Under the pieces are notes generated by a model that did no database searches, was not told the origin of the DNA, and was given only the letters and a program-made list of their open reading frames with translations. Below, piece after piece: positions 39,560-49,080 of a stretch of 64,000 nt of DNA. Every line of letters starts with the position of its first letter. Position 1 is the first letter of the stretch. The translations under genes were made by a program, and so were the position numbers. The DNA comes from Polynucleobacter finlandensis (lineage in GTDB: Bacteria; Pseudomonadota; Gammaproteobacteria; Burkholderiales; Burkholderiaceae): the NCBI RefSeq assembly GCF_018881755.1, contig NZ_JACVPS010000009.1:1-64000 (forward strand), read 5' to 3'.

Positions 39560-41059
39560 ATGCAAGCATTCGACCTATACGCCATCCTGCCGGAACTTGT
39601 TTTACTCGTAGCCGCCTGCCTATTGTTGGTTGCTAGTGTTTATGTTCCAGAGAGACAGCCAGCGACTCCTGGAGTAGAGCAGGACATCTTCCACACGCCG
39701 CGTGGCGTTGGTTTTGTGTATTTCTTCTCGATCATCTTGTTGGCATACATGGTGATCGCATTTTTGGGTCGCATGGGTGATGTATCTCAAGTAGCCATGA
39801 ATGGCTTATTTCAGTCTGATCCATTCTCCAATCTTCTGAAGGCCTGTTCTTGCGGCGCAGTATTGGTGAGCTTGATCTACTCTAAGCAGTATTTAAAAGA
39901 CCACAACATGTTCCGCCCAGACTTTATTGTTCTGAGCTTGCTCGCCTTGTTAGGTCAATTGGTATTGATCTCTGGATCGAATCTTTTAACCTTGTATCTT
40001 GGTCTAGAGTTGATGGCTTTACCTACGTATGCTTTGGTAGCGATGCGCCGCACTAGTGAGAAGAGTGTTGAGGCAGCGATTAAGTACTTCATCTTAGGTG
40101 CGTTAGCTTCTGGTTTCTTGCTCTACGGCATGTCGATGCTTTACGGCGTCACTGGTTCTTTAGATCTGATTGAGATCTTCAAAACCGTTGCTGACCCACG
40201 CATTAACCATTTAGTCATGGCTTTTGGCCTCGTATTTATCGTGGCTGGCTTGGCCTTTAAGTTGGGCGTTGTCCCATTCCACATGTGGGTACCAGATGTT
40301 TATCAAGGTGCACCAACTGCGGTGACCTTGATGATTGCTGCTGCACCAAAGTTAGCGGCCTTTGCATTGTTATTCCGCTTGCTCGTAAACACACTCTTGC
40401 CGCTCTTAGGGGACTGGCAGCCGATGTTGGTTCTGCTCGCTGTTCTCTCATTGATTTTGGGTAACGTTACAGCGATTGCGCAAACCAACATTAAACGCAT
40501 GCTGGCTTACTCTGCGATTGCGCAGATGGGCTTTGTGTTGTTAGGTATGCTCTCAGTATTTGATGATCATGCCTTTAGCGCATCCATGTTCTATGTCATT
40601 ACTTATGTCATGACTACCTTGGGCAGCTTCGGTTTATTGATGATGCTTTCTCGCAAGGGTTATGACTGCGAAACCATAGAAGGCCTCAAAGGCTTAAATA
40701 AGAAACATCCTTGGTATGCCTTCATCGGCTTAGTATTGATGTTCTCCTTGGCTGGTATTCCGCCAACAGTGGGTTTTGCTGCGAAGTTAGGCGTACTCGA
40801 AGCTTTGGTGGATGCTGAACATACATTCTTAGCCATCATTGCTGTGATCACTTCATTGATTGGTGCTTTCTACTATTTGAGAATTGTTAAGGTCATGTAC
40901 TTTGATGAGCCTGACCATGAATTGACAATCACCGGCTCTACCTTTGCTCGCGGCCTATTGGGTTTAAATGCGATCTTGGTTCTGGTCATCGGCATCTTCC
41001 CATCTGGTTTGATGACGATTTGTTTGGATGCGATGCGTCGTACCTTGCTAGGCGCGTAA
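39560..41059 (+). CDS. nuoN: NADH-quinone oxidoreductase subunit N
   Basis: The 499-residue third antiporter-like subunit includes [17 protein letters not shown] and [22 protein letters not shown] (about 233-254). It is the last gene of the complex I operon, followed by a strong terminator. Confidence 0.97.
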   Translation: MQAFDLYAILPELVLLVAACLLLVASVYVPERQPATPGVEQDIFHTPRGVGFVYFFSIILLAYMVIAFLGRMGDVSQVAMNGLFQSDPFSNLLKACSCGAVLVSLIYSKQYLKDHNMFRPDFIVLSLLALLGQLVLISGSNLLTLYLGLELMALPTYALVAMRRTSEKSVEAAIKYFILGALASGFLLYGMSMLYGVTGSLDLIEIFKTVADPRINHLVMAFGLVFIVAGLAFKLGVVPFHMWVPDVYQGAPTAVTLMIAAAPKLAAFALLFRLLVNTLLPLLGDWQPMLVLLAVLSLILGNVTAIAQTNIKRMLAYSAIAQMGFVLLGMLSVFDDHAFSASMFYVITYVMTTLGSFGLLMMLSRKGYDCETIEGLKGLNKKHPWYAFIGLVLMFSLAGIPPTVGFAAKLGVLEALVDAEHTFLAIIAVITSLIGAFYYLRIVKVMYFDEPDHELTITGSTFARGLLGLNAILVLVIGIFPSGLMTICLDAMRRTLLGA

Positions 41060-41095
41060 TACAAGACAGTTAAAGATTAGGGCAAGACCCAAACT

Positions 41096-41135
41096 AAAGG
41101 CTCCCAAGTGCATACTTCGGAGCCTTTATTATTTT
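41096..41135 (+). terminator. Terminator of the nuo operon
   Basis: AAAGGCTCC (41096-41104) pairs perfectly with GGAGCCTTT (41119-41127), followed by ATTATTTT. It lies 36 bases after the nuoN stop. Confidence 0.85.
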
Positions 41136-41209
41136 GTGCTTTTGCACAAATGTCATCTGGGTTTTGTATGATGACCCCATACCCGTAATTGATATGAGCA
41201 TAAATACAC

Positions 41210-41821
41210 ATGACTGAAAAATCCTTTCAAGATCTCCCTAGTGGTGATGCGCATCTGCGAGAAGAGCGTATCTCCGGCGAAGATATCTATGGTGGCATCT
41301 TTTTAAACATGAAGTGCGATAAGGTGAGCCTTCCCGATGGCGGAGAAGCTGTACGCGAGTATTTAACCCATCCGGGCGCTGTGGCGGTATTGGCGATTTT
41401 GGATGATGGCAGGGTGCTGTTAGAGCGTCAGTATCGCTATCCCATTGCTAAGGCCTGTATAGAAATACCAGCAGGTAAATTGGAGATTGGCGAAGATCCA
41501 TTACTGTGCGCCAAAAGAGAGCTAGAAGAAGAGACTGGTTACACGGCAACAAAATGGAGCTATATTCGCCGCATTCATCCAGTGATCTCGTATTCAACAG
41601 AATTTATCGACATCTATTTGGCAGAGGGCTTGATGCCAGGCAAAAGTCATCTTGATGATGAAGAGTTTTTAGACGTCTTTGCAGCCCCTTTAGAGCAGTT
41701 GCTAGCTTGGGTAGAGGACGGTGAAATTACCGACGTTAAAACGACGATTTCGACTTACTGGCTGGATCGCCATCGCCGTGGCTTGGTGCAAGCAAAGCCG
41801 ATTCCGGAGGCATCCAAATAA
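41210..41821 (+). CDS. NUDIX hydrolase, ADP-ribose pyrophosphatase-like
   Basis: 203 residues. The Nudix box GX5EX7REUXEEXGU is complete: it starts at GKLEIGEDP and ends at RELEEETGY (about 85-107). The surrounding fold, with a long N-terminal strand region and EIPAGKLE, resembles ADP-ribose diphosphatases. These cleave ADP-ribose to AMP and ribose 5-phosphate. Substrate is inferred. Confidence 0.88.
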   Translation: MTEKSFQDLPSGDAHLREERISGEDIYGGIFLNMKCDKVSLPDGGEAVREYLTHPGAVAVLAILDDGRVLLERQYRYPIAKACIEIPAGKLEIGEDPLLCAKRELEEETGYTATKWSYIRRIHPVISYSTEFIDIYLAEGLMPGKSHLDDEEFLDVFAAPLEQLLAWVEDGEITDVKTTISTYWLDRHRRGLVQAKPIPEASK

Positions 41822-41874
41822 ACCTATTAAAATCAAGGTATTGAATTTGCTGTTTTTGCCCCTATATAGGTCTT

Positions 41875-42396
41875 ATGAAAGTTTATAACCTCTCTTGCCC
41901 CTTAGATCATCGCTTTGAAGGATGGTTTGCCTCTGAAGAGGATTGCCTTGCTCAGCAAGACAAGGGCATGCTCGCTTGCCCGGTTTGTGACAATACTGAA
42001 ATCACGCGGATGCCTTCAGCGCCTCACATCGCCAAGTCAGGTACTGCGAAGGAATCTATCAAGCCATCCATCTCTACAGAATTGGCGGTGAGTAATGGGA
42101 ACATCAATACTGGTAGCCTAAGTGGTGATGTTGTAGCGCTTACAGGCAGCGATCATGGTCAATTGGAGGCGCAGGTTCAGGCTGCCTTTTTAAAGGGCAT
42201 GCGCGACCTTATGGGTCGGTCTGAAGATGTCGGCAATTCTTTTGCCGAGGAAGCTCGCAAGATTCATTACAAAGAATCTCCTGAGCGCAGTATTCGTGGT
42301 CAGACCACCATAGACGAGGCAGAGGCCCTGCGTGAAGAGGGCATTGAGGTTTTGGCTATGCCAATGTTGCCTGCCTTCAAAAATACCCTGCAGTAA
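41875..42396 (+). CDS. DUF1178 family protein
   Basis: The 173-residue protein begins MKVYNLSCPLDHRFEGWF and then CPVCDN, so four cysteines or histidines could form a zinc site (CxxxH and CxxC). The C-terminal part has the conserved EEARKIHYKESPERSIRGQT (about 127-146). The function of the family is not established. It lies 53 bases after the NUDIX gene, a frequent neighbour in Burkholderiales. Confidence 0.88.
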   Translation: MKVYNLSCPLDHRFEGWFASEEDCLAQQDKGMLACPVCDNTEITRMPSAPHIAKSGTAKESIKPSISTELAVSNGNINTGSLSGDVVALTGSDHGQLEAQVQAAFLKGMRDLMGRSEDVGNSFAEEARKIHYKESPERSIRGQTTIDEAEALREEGIEVLAMPMLPAFKNTLQ

Positions 42397-42447
42397 GTCT
42401 ATTCTTGTATCTGCCTAGGGTTAATCATCCTAGGATAGAATTCCTGT

Positions 42448-42606
42448 ATGTATATGTACCTGCCTTTTCTGACAGCTTTTATCGGACTCGTTTTGGTCTG
42501 GTTTGATCGGCGTTTTGCAGGCTTAGCGCTCTTGGCGCTAACCACGCTCATTTTGGTTTACTGGTTTCATTTCCACGCTACCAATCACCTCAATATCAGC
42601 CTGTGA
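42448..42606 (+). CDS. Small membrane protein, DUF5993-like
   Basis: A 52-codon frame encodes two hydrophobic helices (about 4-18 and 24-40) separated by a basic DRR turn, then a His/Asn-rich tail ending NHLNISL. This pattern fits the DUF5993 family as I recall it. The stop overlaps the GTG of dsbB (GTGA), so it is translationally coupled to DsbB and may assist it or its quinone link (inference). A second in-frame ATG is at 42454. It is too short for standard length cut-offs and easily missed. Confidence 0.7.
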   Translation: MYMYLPFLTAFIGLVLVWFDRRFAGLALLALTTLILVYWFHFHATNHLNISL

Positions 42607-43166
42607 GCAAGCAATCCTTCCCTTCGCTTGCCGGACTCGGTAATCAACTCGCCTTATTGGCAGTGGTTGGCGTCCTATCCTACGCTTTTGTTGATCAACT
42701 CTACTTTGGTGAATTACCTTGCCCGCTGTGTTTAATGCAGCGCATGGGTTTTGTGATCATTGGTTTTGCGCTAGTTCTCAATATTCGTTTTGGTGCGCAC
42801 TCAGCGCATTACGGTTGGGGCATCATGGGCGGCTTGGTCGGCATGATGGTGTCATTACGTCAAGTCCTCCTGCATGTATTGCCCGGTGATAAGGGGTACG
42901 GCGCAACATTCTTAGAGCTACATTTTTATACATGGGCTTTTGTTGGTTATGTCGGCCTATTGGCAGGCCTAGCCATTTTGTTAATGCTGCCCAATCGTGA
43001 GATTCGCTCACGCTCTTGGTTTGCCAATACCTTAGTCATCCTGTTCCTGCTATTGGTCTTGGGTAATCTAGTTTCGACTTTATTAGAGTGCGGCATTGGC
43101 CCCTGTGCTGATGATCCTGTCAAATACGATGGATGGATTTGGTTACGCACGCGTTTCGGATTTTAA
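42603..43166 (+). CDS. dsbB: Disulfide bond formation protein B
   Basis: 187 residues with four membrane helices. The first periplasmic loop has the redox pair CPLC in LPCPLCLMQRMG. The second loop has the other cysteine pair in ECGIGPCADDP near the C-terminus. DsbB reoxidises DsbA and passes electrons to quinone. The GTG start lies inside the stop of the small DUF5993-like gene. Confidence 0.93.
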   Translation: MSKQSFPSLAGLGNQLALLAVVGVLSYAFVDQLYFGELPCPLCLMQRMGFVIIGFALVLNIRFGAHSAHYGWGIMGGLVGMMVSLRQVLLHVLPGDKGYGATFLELHFYTWAFVGYVGLLAGLAILLMLPNREIRSRSWFANTLVILFLLLVLGNLVSTLLECGIGPCADDPVKYDGWIWLRTRFGF

Positions 43167-43168
43167 GT

Positions 43169-44179
43169 TTGCCAACATTGCATTTATCCACAGCGGTGAA
43201 GAAGCTCTTCGCTAGCTTACTGACGATCGGTTTGCTAGTTAGCGTCACAGCGAATGCCCAATCAAAACCCAATTCGTTGACTTGGCCTACACAGCCCATT
43301 CGCATCATTGTTACCTTCACCCCTGGTGGCGCTCCTGATGTCTTGGCGCGCGTCCTAGCGCAAAGTTGGCAAGAGAGCTTAGGTGTACCCGTCTTAGTCG
43401 AGAATCGCCCTGGATTTGGCGGCAACATCGGCGCAGAGATGGTAGCCAAAAGCGATCCTGATGGCTACACCTTACTCATTGGTACGGTGGGTATTCATGC
43501 GATTAATGGGGCTCTTTATGAAAAGATGTCTTACGATCCGATTAAGGATTTCACACCCATTAGTTTCTTGGCAAGCACGCCCAATGTGCTGATTGTGAAT
43601 AAACGCCTCGGCGTTAATAATTTGCATGAGTTGATTGAAATGGCCAAAACAAAACCCAATCAACTCACCTTTGGTTCTTCTGGGGTTGGTACTTCTTTGC
43701 ACATGTCTGGCGAGTTATTTAAAGAGATGGCTGGTGTTGAGATTAGGCATATTCCATACAAAGGGAGGGCGCAATCTTTGCCTGATTTAATCAGTGGCCG
43801 AATCTCCATGCTGTTTGATAACCTTTCTTCTTCTTTGCCGCTAATTAAAGCCGGTGAAGTGCAGGCTTTGGGTGTGACCACCTTAAAACGCTCTCCGGCT
43901 GCTCCAGATATTCCGACGCTAGCAGAGCAGGGTCTGCATGGTTTTGAGGCGACCTCCTGGTTCTCTTTAATGGCGCCTGCTAATTTGCCCGTTGCAGTCC
44001 AAAAGCGGCTAAATGCCTTAACGCGTCAAACCCTCAATAACCCTCAAGTCCGCAATAGACTTCTAGAGGGTGGCTTAGAGCCGGCCCCTGGCAGCCCCAA
44101 AGAGCTGACTAAATTGATTCAATCTGAGACTAGTAAATGGTCTAGGGTCGTCCATCAGTCCGGAGCTAAAGTCGAGTAA
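43169..44179 (+). CDS. Bug/TctC family periplasmic substrate-binding protein
   Basis: About 336 residues with a signal peptide (KKLFASLLTIGLLVSVTANAQ). Motifs are WPTQPIRIIVTFTPGG, ENRPGFGG and PYKGRAQSLPDL. The start is uncertain: TTG 43169 has CGGA upstream, while GTG 43196 would give the classic MKKLF signal start; the frame is also open into dsbB. It follows dsbB by two bases and may be co-transcribed with it. No transporter membrane subunits are nearby. Confidence 0.9.
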   Translation: MPTLHLSTAVKKLFASLLTIGLLVSVTANAQSKPNSLTWPTQPIRIIVTFTPGGAPDVLARVLAQSWQESLGVPVLVENRPGFGGNIGAEMVAKSDPDGYTLLIGTVGIHAINGALYEKMSYDPIKDFTPISFLASTPNVLIVNKRLGVNNLHELIEMAKTKPNQLTFGSSGVGTSLHMSGELFKEMAGVEIRHIPYKGRAQSLPDLISGRISMLFDNLSSSLPLIKAGEVQALGVTTLKRSPAAPDIPTLAEQGLHGFEATSWFSLMAPANLPVAVQKRLNALTRQTLNNPQVRNRLLEGGLEPAPGSPKELTKLIQSETSKWSRVVHQSGAKVE

Positions 44180-44329
44180 GAAATAAGTACTTTTCTTGTC
44201 AGCTTAGTATTTTCTGAGGCGTTAAATAGATAAGAATATTCACTAATAAAGCCTTGCAAGCAGTCTTACCAAAAGGGCTGACTCAGCGTAGACTGAAAAG
44301 TGAGAACTGACCAATTAGAGGGGTCAAAT

Positions 44330-44791
44330 ATGAAACAGTTTAAAAAGTACATCGTGCTGGGCTTGGCGCTTACAGGGCTAACTGCTGTTTTTCCGGCGGC
44401 TGCCCAAGCGGGTCATGTTGGCTGGAATGTTTCTGTCGGTGGCGGCTATGGCGGCGGTGGTTGGCGTCCAGCGGCATACGGACCGGGCTGGGGTGGTCAC
44501 TATGGTCCAGGTTGGCGCGGTAATTGGGCTTATGGTGGCGGTTATTACGGCGGCCCTTACGGCTATCCCTATGCTGGCTATTATTCACCTCCAGTTGTCT
44601 ATGCACCACCAGTGGCTTATGCGCCACCACAGCCCATGGTTTTGGCTTCACAACCCCAACCAGCAGTTTGGTATTTTTGCCAAGCAAGTGGGCAATTTTT
44701 CCCATACGTACAAGAGTGTTCCTCAGGCTGGCAGGCTCAACCGGCGATTCCACCATCGAGCGGCGTAAAACCACAAAGACCCAATAATTAA
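44330..44791 (+). CDS. Gly/Tyr/Pro-rich exported protein of unknown function
   Basis: The protein has 153 residues, with a signal peptide of about 27 residues (ending AAAQA). A strongly Gly/Tyr/Trp-rich region (about 30-85, GGYGGGGW, YGGGYYGGPYGYPYAG) follows, then a Pro/Val/Tyr segment and a two-cysteine end (WYFCQASGQFFPYVQECSSGW, positions about 122-142). The ATG follows AGAGGGG. The C-terminal cysteine module recurs in small envelope proteins of proteobacteria, but I cannot name its function. Confidence 0.8.
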   Translation: MKQFKKYIVLGLALTGLTAVFPAAAQAGHVGWNVSVGGGYGGGGWRPAAYGPGWGGHYGPGWRGNWAYGGGYYGGPYGYPYAGYYSPPVVYAPPVAYAPPQPMVLASQPQPAVWYFCQASGQFFPYVQECSSGWQAQPAIPPSSGVKPQRPNN

Positions 44792-44833
44792 TCGCCTATA
44801 ACAAGTAAAAAATTGAGTAAAAAAGGATTTCTA

Positions 44834-45313
44834 ATGAAACGTTTAATTCTGTCTGCGGCGCTAATTACTTCTTTAGTTGCTTGCGTATCTGCACCAACTG
44901 GTCCAACCATCGCGATCATGCCACGTGAAGGTAAGCCGTTTGAAGTATTCCAACAAGAAGATCAACAGTGTCGTGTGTTTGCTGCTGATGCTGTAAAGGA
45001 CACTAGCAATGCCGCCCTTAAAGAAGGTGCAACTAGCGCAGCTCTTGGCGCTGCATTGGGCGCAGCTGCTGGTGCAGTGATTGGCGGTGGCAGTCATACT
45101 AACGTCGGTACTGGTGCGGGCGTTGGTTTATTAGGTGGTGCTGCAATGGGTGCTATGAATGCTTCCGGAAAAGAAAACCAAGCGCAGGCCCAATACAACA
45201 TTGCATATCAACAGTGCATGTATGCAAAAGGTAATCAAGTTCCTAGTTACGGTGCACCCAGTTCAGGCAATCGCCCACCAAGCCCGAATGGCAGCTACAA
45301 CTTAGTAAAGTAA
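44834..45313 (+). CDS. Glycine-zipper lipoprotein
   Basis: 159 residues with a lipobox LVAC (Cys17). A glycine-zipper segment (about 64-110, AALGAALGAAAGAVIGGG and GAGVGLLGGAAMGAMNASG) could insert into or span a membrane. Two cysteines (about 48 and 134) flank it. Function unknown. The ATG at 44834 has AAAGGA seven bases upstream. It lies 42 bases after the Gly/Tyr-rich gene, so both may be one envelope unit. Confidence 0.85.
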   Translation: MKRLILSAALITSLVACVSAPTGPTIAIMPREGKPFEVFQQEDQQCRVFAADAVKDTSNAALKEGATSAALGAALGAAAGAVIGGGSHTNVGTGAGVGLLGGAAMGAMNASGKENQAQAQYNIAYQQCMYAKGNQVPSYGAPSSGNRPPSPNGSYNLVK

Positions 45314-45338
45314 AGCAAAGAAAAGCTGAAATCAGTTC

Positions 45339-46730
45339 TTAGACTTGAACTGGCGGATGCGTTCTTTCAAAGCGTGCCGCCGTTCTTCTAAACAGATAGA
45401 GTAAAAAGCAAGCAGCCAACCCAAGGCTCAAACTATTGCCAGCCCAAAAGCCATTGGCGCCTTGCAAAAATGTTGGGGTATTACCAAATACATTAAATCC
45501 CATGAGGTAACCGCCACCTAGGCCTACACCCCAGAGTGAGCCAGCATAAATCAGCATTGGCCAAAAAGCGATGCGATAAGCGCGCAGAATAAATGCTGCT
45601 GTCACTTGTAGTGCATCGAAGACTTGGTAAAAAGCAATAAACAAAAATAGCGGAACGGAGAATACTTTCACTTCTGCGGGGGGGTCGTACAAGTCTAAGA
45701 GTTCAAACTTAAAGACCCAAACCCCAATGCCAATGAGGATGCACAGCACTGTTGTAAAGAACACAGAAGACCAACCAATTTCTTCGGCACGCTCTTGTTT
45801 GTCCGCGCCAATAGATTGCGATACCAAAGTCATGGTTGCGATCGACAGTGAAAGTGGCACCATGTAAATGACCGTGCCCATATTGGCGACAATCTGATGC
45901 CCTGCTAGTGCAGTAGTGCCTAAGCGCGCAATAAACAAAGACATAAACGTAAAGGAAGTCACCTCAATCAGATAGCTAAAGCCAATGGGAGTACCAAGCT
46001 TGAGCAATGCCCAGATGCGATGCCAATCCGGCTTGCTGAAATGACTAAAGATTTTGAAGGGCCTATAGAAGCGATCAATCAACACAAAGCCGAGTGTAAT
46101 GATGAGCCAGAACCAATTGATGATGACAGTAGCAACTGCGCACCCCGGACCGCCCATACCTTCAATCCCCAAGCCACCATAAATGAAGAGTAGGTTGAGA
46201 GGCAATTTCAGACCAAGGCCGACTAATTGCACCACGGTAATGACTGCAGGACGAGAGACGGCATTGTGCAGCGCCATTAGAACGCGCATGCCCATGCTAG
46301 CTGGTAAGCCAAGCGCCAAAATGTTGAGATACAACCTGGCCTTATCCTCGATCTCCGGTTTGATTCTGGAGATGGCTAGGAGGTAGTCGGCATTCATGAG
46401 AACAAAACAGCCTAAGACTGTGAGACCTACTGCTAGCCAAGTGGCTTGGCGAACTTCTTCACCGATTTCATCAAAACGTTTGGCACCAAAAAGTTGTCCC
46501 GCAATTGGCGCGAGTGCTGAGATAACGCCAGTTAGGCCAACATAGATGCTAATGAAAATCGCTGAAGCCATAGCCAGTGCAGCAAGGTCATCTGCAGAGT
46601 AGCGCGCGGTCATTGCTGTATCTAAAACACCAAATGCGATGACTGCCAATTGACCAACCAGAAGGGGGCCAGCGAGTTTTAGTAAAGCAGGAATATCTTC
46701 GCGCAGGCGCGATAACTTAAAGTGCAACAC
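45339..46730 (-). CDS. MATE family efflux transporter
   Basis: This 463-residue protein has about 12 membrane helices arranged as two MatE repeats. Typical segments are LAGPLLVGQLAVIAFGVLDT near the N-terminus and GAKRFDEIGEEVRQA and GADKQERAEEIGW after helices 2 and 8. NorM-type members export cationic drugs or dyes using Na+ or H+. The start is GTG 46730, three bases after the upstream gene's stop. Confidence 0.92.
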   Translation of the reverse strand: MLHFKLSRLREDIPALLKLAGPLLVGQLAVIAFGVLDTAMTARYSADDLAALAMASAIFISIYVGLTGVISALAPIAGQLFGAKRFDEIGEEVRQATWLAVGLTVLGCFVLMNADYLLAISRIKPEIEDKARLYLNILALGLPASMGMRVLMALHNAVSRPAVITVVQLVGLGLKLPLNLLFIYGGLGIEGMGGPGCAVATVIINWFWLIITLGFVLIDRFYRPFKIFSHFSKPDWHRIWALLKLGTPIGFSYLIEVTSFTFMSLFIARLGTTALAGHQIVANMGTVIYMVPLSLSIATMTLVSQSIGADKQERAEEIGWSSVFFTTVLCILIGIGVWVFKFELLDLYDPPAEVKVFSVPLFLFIAFYQVFDALQVTAAFILRAYRIAFWPMLIYAGSLWGVGLGGGYLMGFNVFGNTPTFLQGANGFWAGNSLSLGLAACFLLYLFRRTAARFERTHPPVQV

Positions 46731-46733
46731 CCA

Positions 46734-48452
46734 TTACTCCGCGCTGACTTGATAGAGTCTGAGTCGTTCATCGCGATCAGACGCGCGGCGATCTTCCCAG
46801 AGAAGGGTTAATTTCTTATTGTTGAGACTGGCATAAGCTCTTGCCTCAGATTGATTATGAGTCAACATCCAATGGCAGCTGGAATCATCGCGCAAAGTCA
46901 GCTTGGTAAAGTAAGAGAAGGAGGCTAATTGCGCGGGACCAATATTGGTAGTGTCAATGCAACCAGATTCTTTAGTGAGCACTTGCGAGAGACGAGCCGA
47001 TACTTGGCGATAGGTCTTGGCATAGTTGATTGTAGGAAGCCATAAAGTCATCAGCAAGACCCACATCAAAGTAGTGCCTGATGCAGAAATAATCAAGCAA
47101 CGCCAGATTTCTTTTGGAGCACGTGAGGTTCTCCAGCGCACTACTGACACCCACAAACCCGTAATCACAATCGCCACAATAAAAGCGAGCCAATTAAATT
47201 GACCTTGAAAACCAGGAAGTAGCCGAGCAATATTGGCGGCGGTTGCTTCGGGATAGCCGGTAACCTTGGCCAGCCAAATAATCCAGATGGCCAGTGCAAT
47301 CAGCGTGAAGCTAAACATCGCAAACCAGTCAATGAAACTAATGAGACTGCGTTTGAGAATCGGCAAACTAAAGGCGGCAATGATCGACAAACTCGGAATC
47401 AAAATCATCAAGTCATGTTCATTTGCTTCTTCGCGAAACAGAACATAAATGAAACAGCCAATAAACAAACTCAGCGGTATAGCAAGGTGCGGGGCACGCC
47501 AAGCACCTGCAGCTTTAGCGCGACCCCAGTGAGCCAAAGAAATGAACGCTAGTGGCCAGACAGGCCAGGCATAAGCCCAGAAGTTCACACTCAAGAAGGA
47601 GAGCGATTCAAGAGAAGGTGCTGAGCGCATCTCAGGCATATTGCGCCAGCCTTGTTCAGCGATATGACGCCACTCAGGAGTGATGTGACCTAGTTGCCAC
47701 AAGATGGGCCAGATCGCAAAACCCATTAAACCTAAAACTGTACTGGTAAGCGTCCAACGAAAACGTAACTTGGCATTACTAGCAATCACCGCAATGATGG
47801 TTGAGGTGACCACGATCAGGCTGAGTGTGAGGTTGCTCGATAGGGCGACGATGATAATGCCCAGACCAGTCCAAAGACCACCTTGCCATGGCTTATCTAA
47901 GCCCCGTACAGTGCCGTAGAGAACAATGCTGATACCCATCAACTGCGCCATCATTGGCGTAGTCTCATGAGCACGCTGCGCAAGACCAACGCAGGCTAAG
48001 AAGATAAGCAATGCGCCATCGGCCAAGGTCATGCCATAGTTTTTGCGATTGGGTTGACCACCCACAGCGAGTGCCATCGGTTGCACTTCATTTCTGCGAC
48101 CTAAAAGATACGTCGCATACCAAATGGCTAAGGCCGCAGCAAAGAAACAAATCGCAGAGTAGAGGCGAGCAGCATTGGCTGCGCCAATCCAAGAACCAAA
48201 TAGATCAATGAGAATCGCGCCCATCCAATACGGTAGTGGTGCACCCAGAGAAAGATCGCGTCCTGCTAGATGCGGAACAATCCAATCGAGCGAGTTACCG
48301 CGAAAGAGTGTCCACATACCGCCAAAACCAATTGCATCCTCGTTCTTCCAGGGATCACGGAAAAAGAGACCAGCAAAACCATAGACTAAAGTCAGCACAA
48401 AAATAATAATGCGCGGAATTGAGTTGGTGGCGGCGGCGGTAAGTTTGACCAT
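46734..48452 (-). CDS. GT-C type (family 39/ArnT-like) membrane glycosyltransferase
   Basis: The 572-residue protein has about 11-12 helices. It has an early acidic site in DPWKNEDAIGFGGMW (about 32-46), the position of the catalytic Asp/Glu in PMT/ArnT enzymes, and a C-terminal periplasmic domain. Such enzymes transfer sugars from polyprenyl carriers to lipid A or proteins. Acceptor and sugar are unknown. It is co-transcribed with the MATE gene. Confidence 0.82.
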   Translation of the reverse strand: MVKLTAAATNSIPRIIIFVLTLVYGFAGLFFRDPWKNEDAIGFGGMWTLFRGNSLDWIVPHLAGRDLSLGAPLPYWMGAILIDLFGSWIGAANAARLYSAICFFAAALAIWYATYLLGRRNEVQPMALAVGGQPNRKNYGMTLADGALLIFLACVGLAQRAHETTPMMAQLMGISIVLYGTVRGLDKPWQGGLWTGLGIIIVALSSNLTLSLIVVTSTIIAVIASNAKLRFRWTLTSTVLGLMGFAIWPILWQLGHITPEWRHIAEQGWRNMPEMRSAPSLESLSFLSVNFWAYAWPVWPLAFISLAHWGRAKAAGAWRAPHLAIPLSLFIGCFIYVLFREEANEHDLMILIPSLSIIAAFSLPILKRSLISFIDWFAMFSFTLIALAIWIIWLAKVTGYPEATAANIARLLPGFQGQFNWLAFIVAIVITGLWVSVVRWRTSRAPKEIWRCLIISASGTTLMWVLLMTLWLPTINYAKTYRQVSARLSQVLTKESGCIDTTNIGPAQLASFSYFTKLTLRDDSSCHWMLTHNQSEARAYASLNNKKLTLLWEDRRASDRDERLRLYQVSAE

Positions 48453-48485
48453 TAGCTAAGTAGGGGGAGCAAGTAAATTCTGAGG

Positions 48486-48514
48486 CAATAAAAAAGGCAG
48501 CAAACGCTGCCTTC
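48486..48514 (-). terminator. rpmE2 terminator
   Basis: Read on the minus strand, GGCAGC-GTTT-GCTGCC is followed by TTTTTTATT. The stem is 48496-48501 with 48506-48511. It lies about 70 bases after the L31 stop. Confidence 0.8.
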
Positions 48515-48583
48515 ATTATCTCGCAGGGAAGGAGTTAACACCCCAAAATCCCTGCTATGAGTAAGTCTGTGCCTAAGCCTAGA

Positions 48584-48931
48584 TTAAGCCTTCTTTTTAG
48601 AAGTCTTTTCTGCTGCTTTAGCTTCTGCTGCTGCAGCTTTTTTCTCAGCTGTTTTAGCAACGCCATCACCGGCAGCCTTAGCAACTGCTTTAGTACCGAA
48701 TTTCTGACGGAATTTCTCAACACGACCAGCGGTATCCATAATCTTCTGGGTACCAGTGTAAAAAGGGTGTGATTCTGATGAAGTCTCGATCTTGGCCAAT
48801 GGATACTCATTGCCATCTTCCCACTTGATTTTCTCTCTAGTGTTCATTGTGGAGCGAGTCTTGAAGCTGAAGTTGTTTGAAACGTCTACAAAGACGATTT
48901 CACGATATTCGGGGTGAATGCCAGGTTTCAT
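48584..48931 (-). CDS. rpmE2: 50S ribosomal protein L31 type B
   Basis: The core (residues 1-87) matches type B L31: [20 protein letters not shown], then HPFYTG and [11 protein letters not shown]. It lacks the zinc-binding cysteines of type A. The protein is 115 residues, longer than the usual 85 or so, because of a lysine/alanine-rich tail of about 28 residues ending KKKA. A shadow frame on the same strand is discarded. Confidence 0.94.
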   Translation of the reverse strand: MKPGIHPEYREIVFVDVSNNFSFKTRSTMNTREKIKWEDGNEYPLAKIETSSESHPFYTGTQKIMDTAGRVEKFRQKFGTKAVAKAAGDGVAKTAEKKAAAAEAKAAEKTSKKKA

Positions 48932-49051
48932 TTTGAGTCCTATGAGCGGGTAGCCGTTTGAGCCAAATTGGCTTAAATACTTTCCCAGGTTGGTAAATCA
49001 GTAAAAGCGAAATTATGCCATGAAATCAACAACAAAGCGCGGTTTTGTAGT

Positions 49052-49080
49052 CTAAAAAGGGCTAAAACTGCCCCTTTTTA
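49052..49080 (-). terminator. rho terminator
   Basis: On the minus strand AAAAAGGG pairs with CCCTTTTT (plus positions 49054-49061 and 49072-49079), beginning in the rho stop codon. The 3' strand itself provides the U-run. Confidence 0.65.

Noticed and set aside
42414..42434. CCTAGG...CCTAGG repeat upstream of the DUF5993-like gene
   Set aside because: Short self-complementary sites with no T-run or promoter spacing; too weak to call an operator or terminator.
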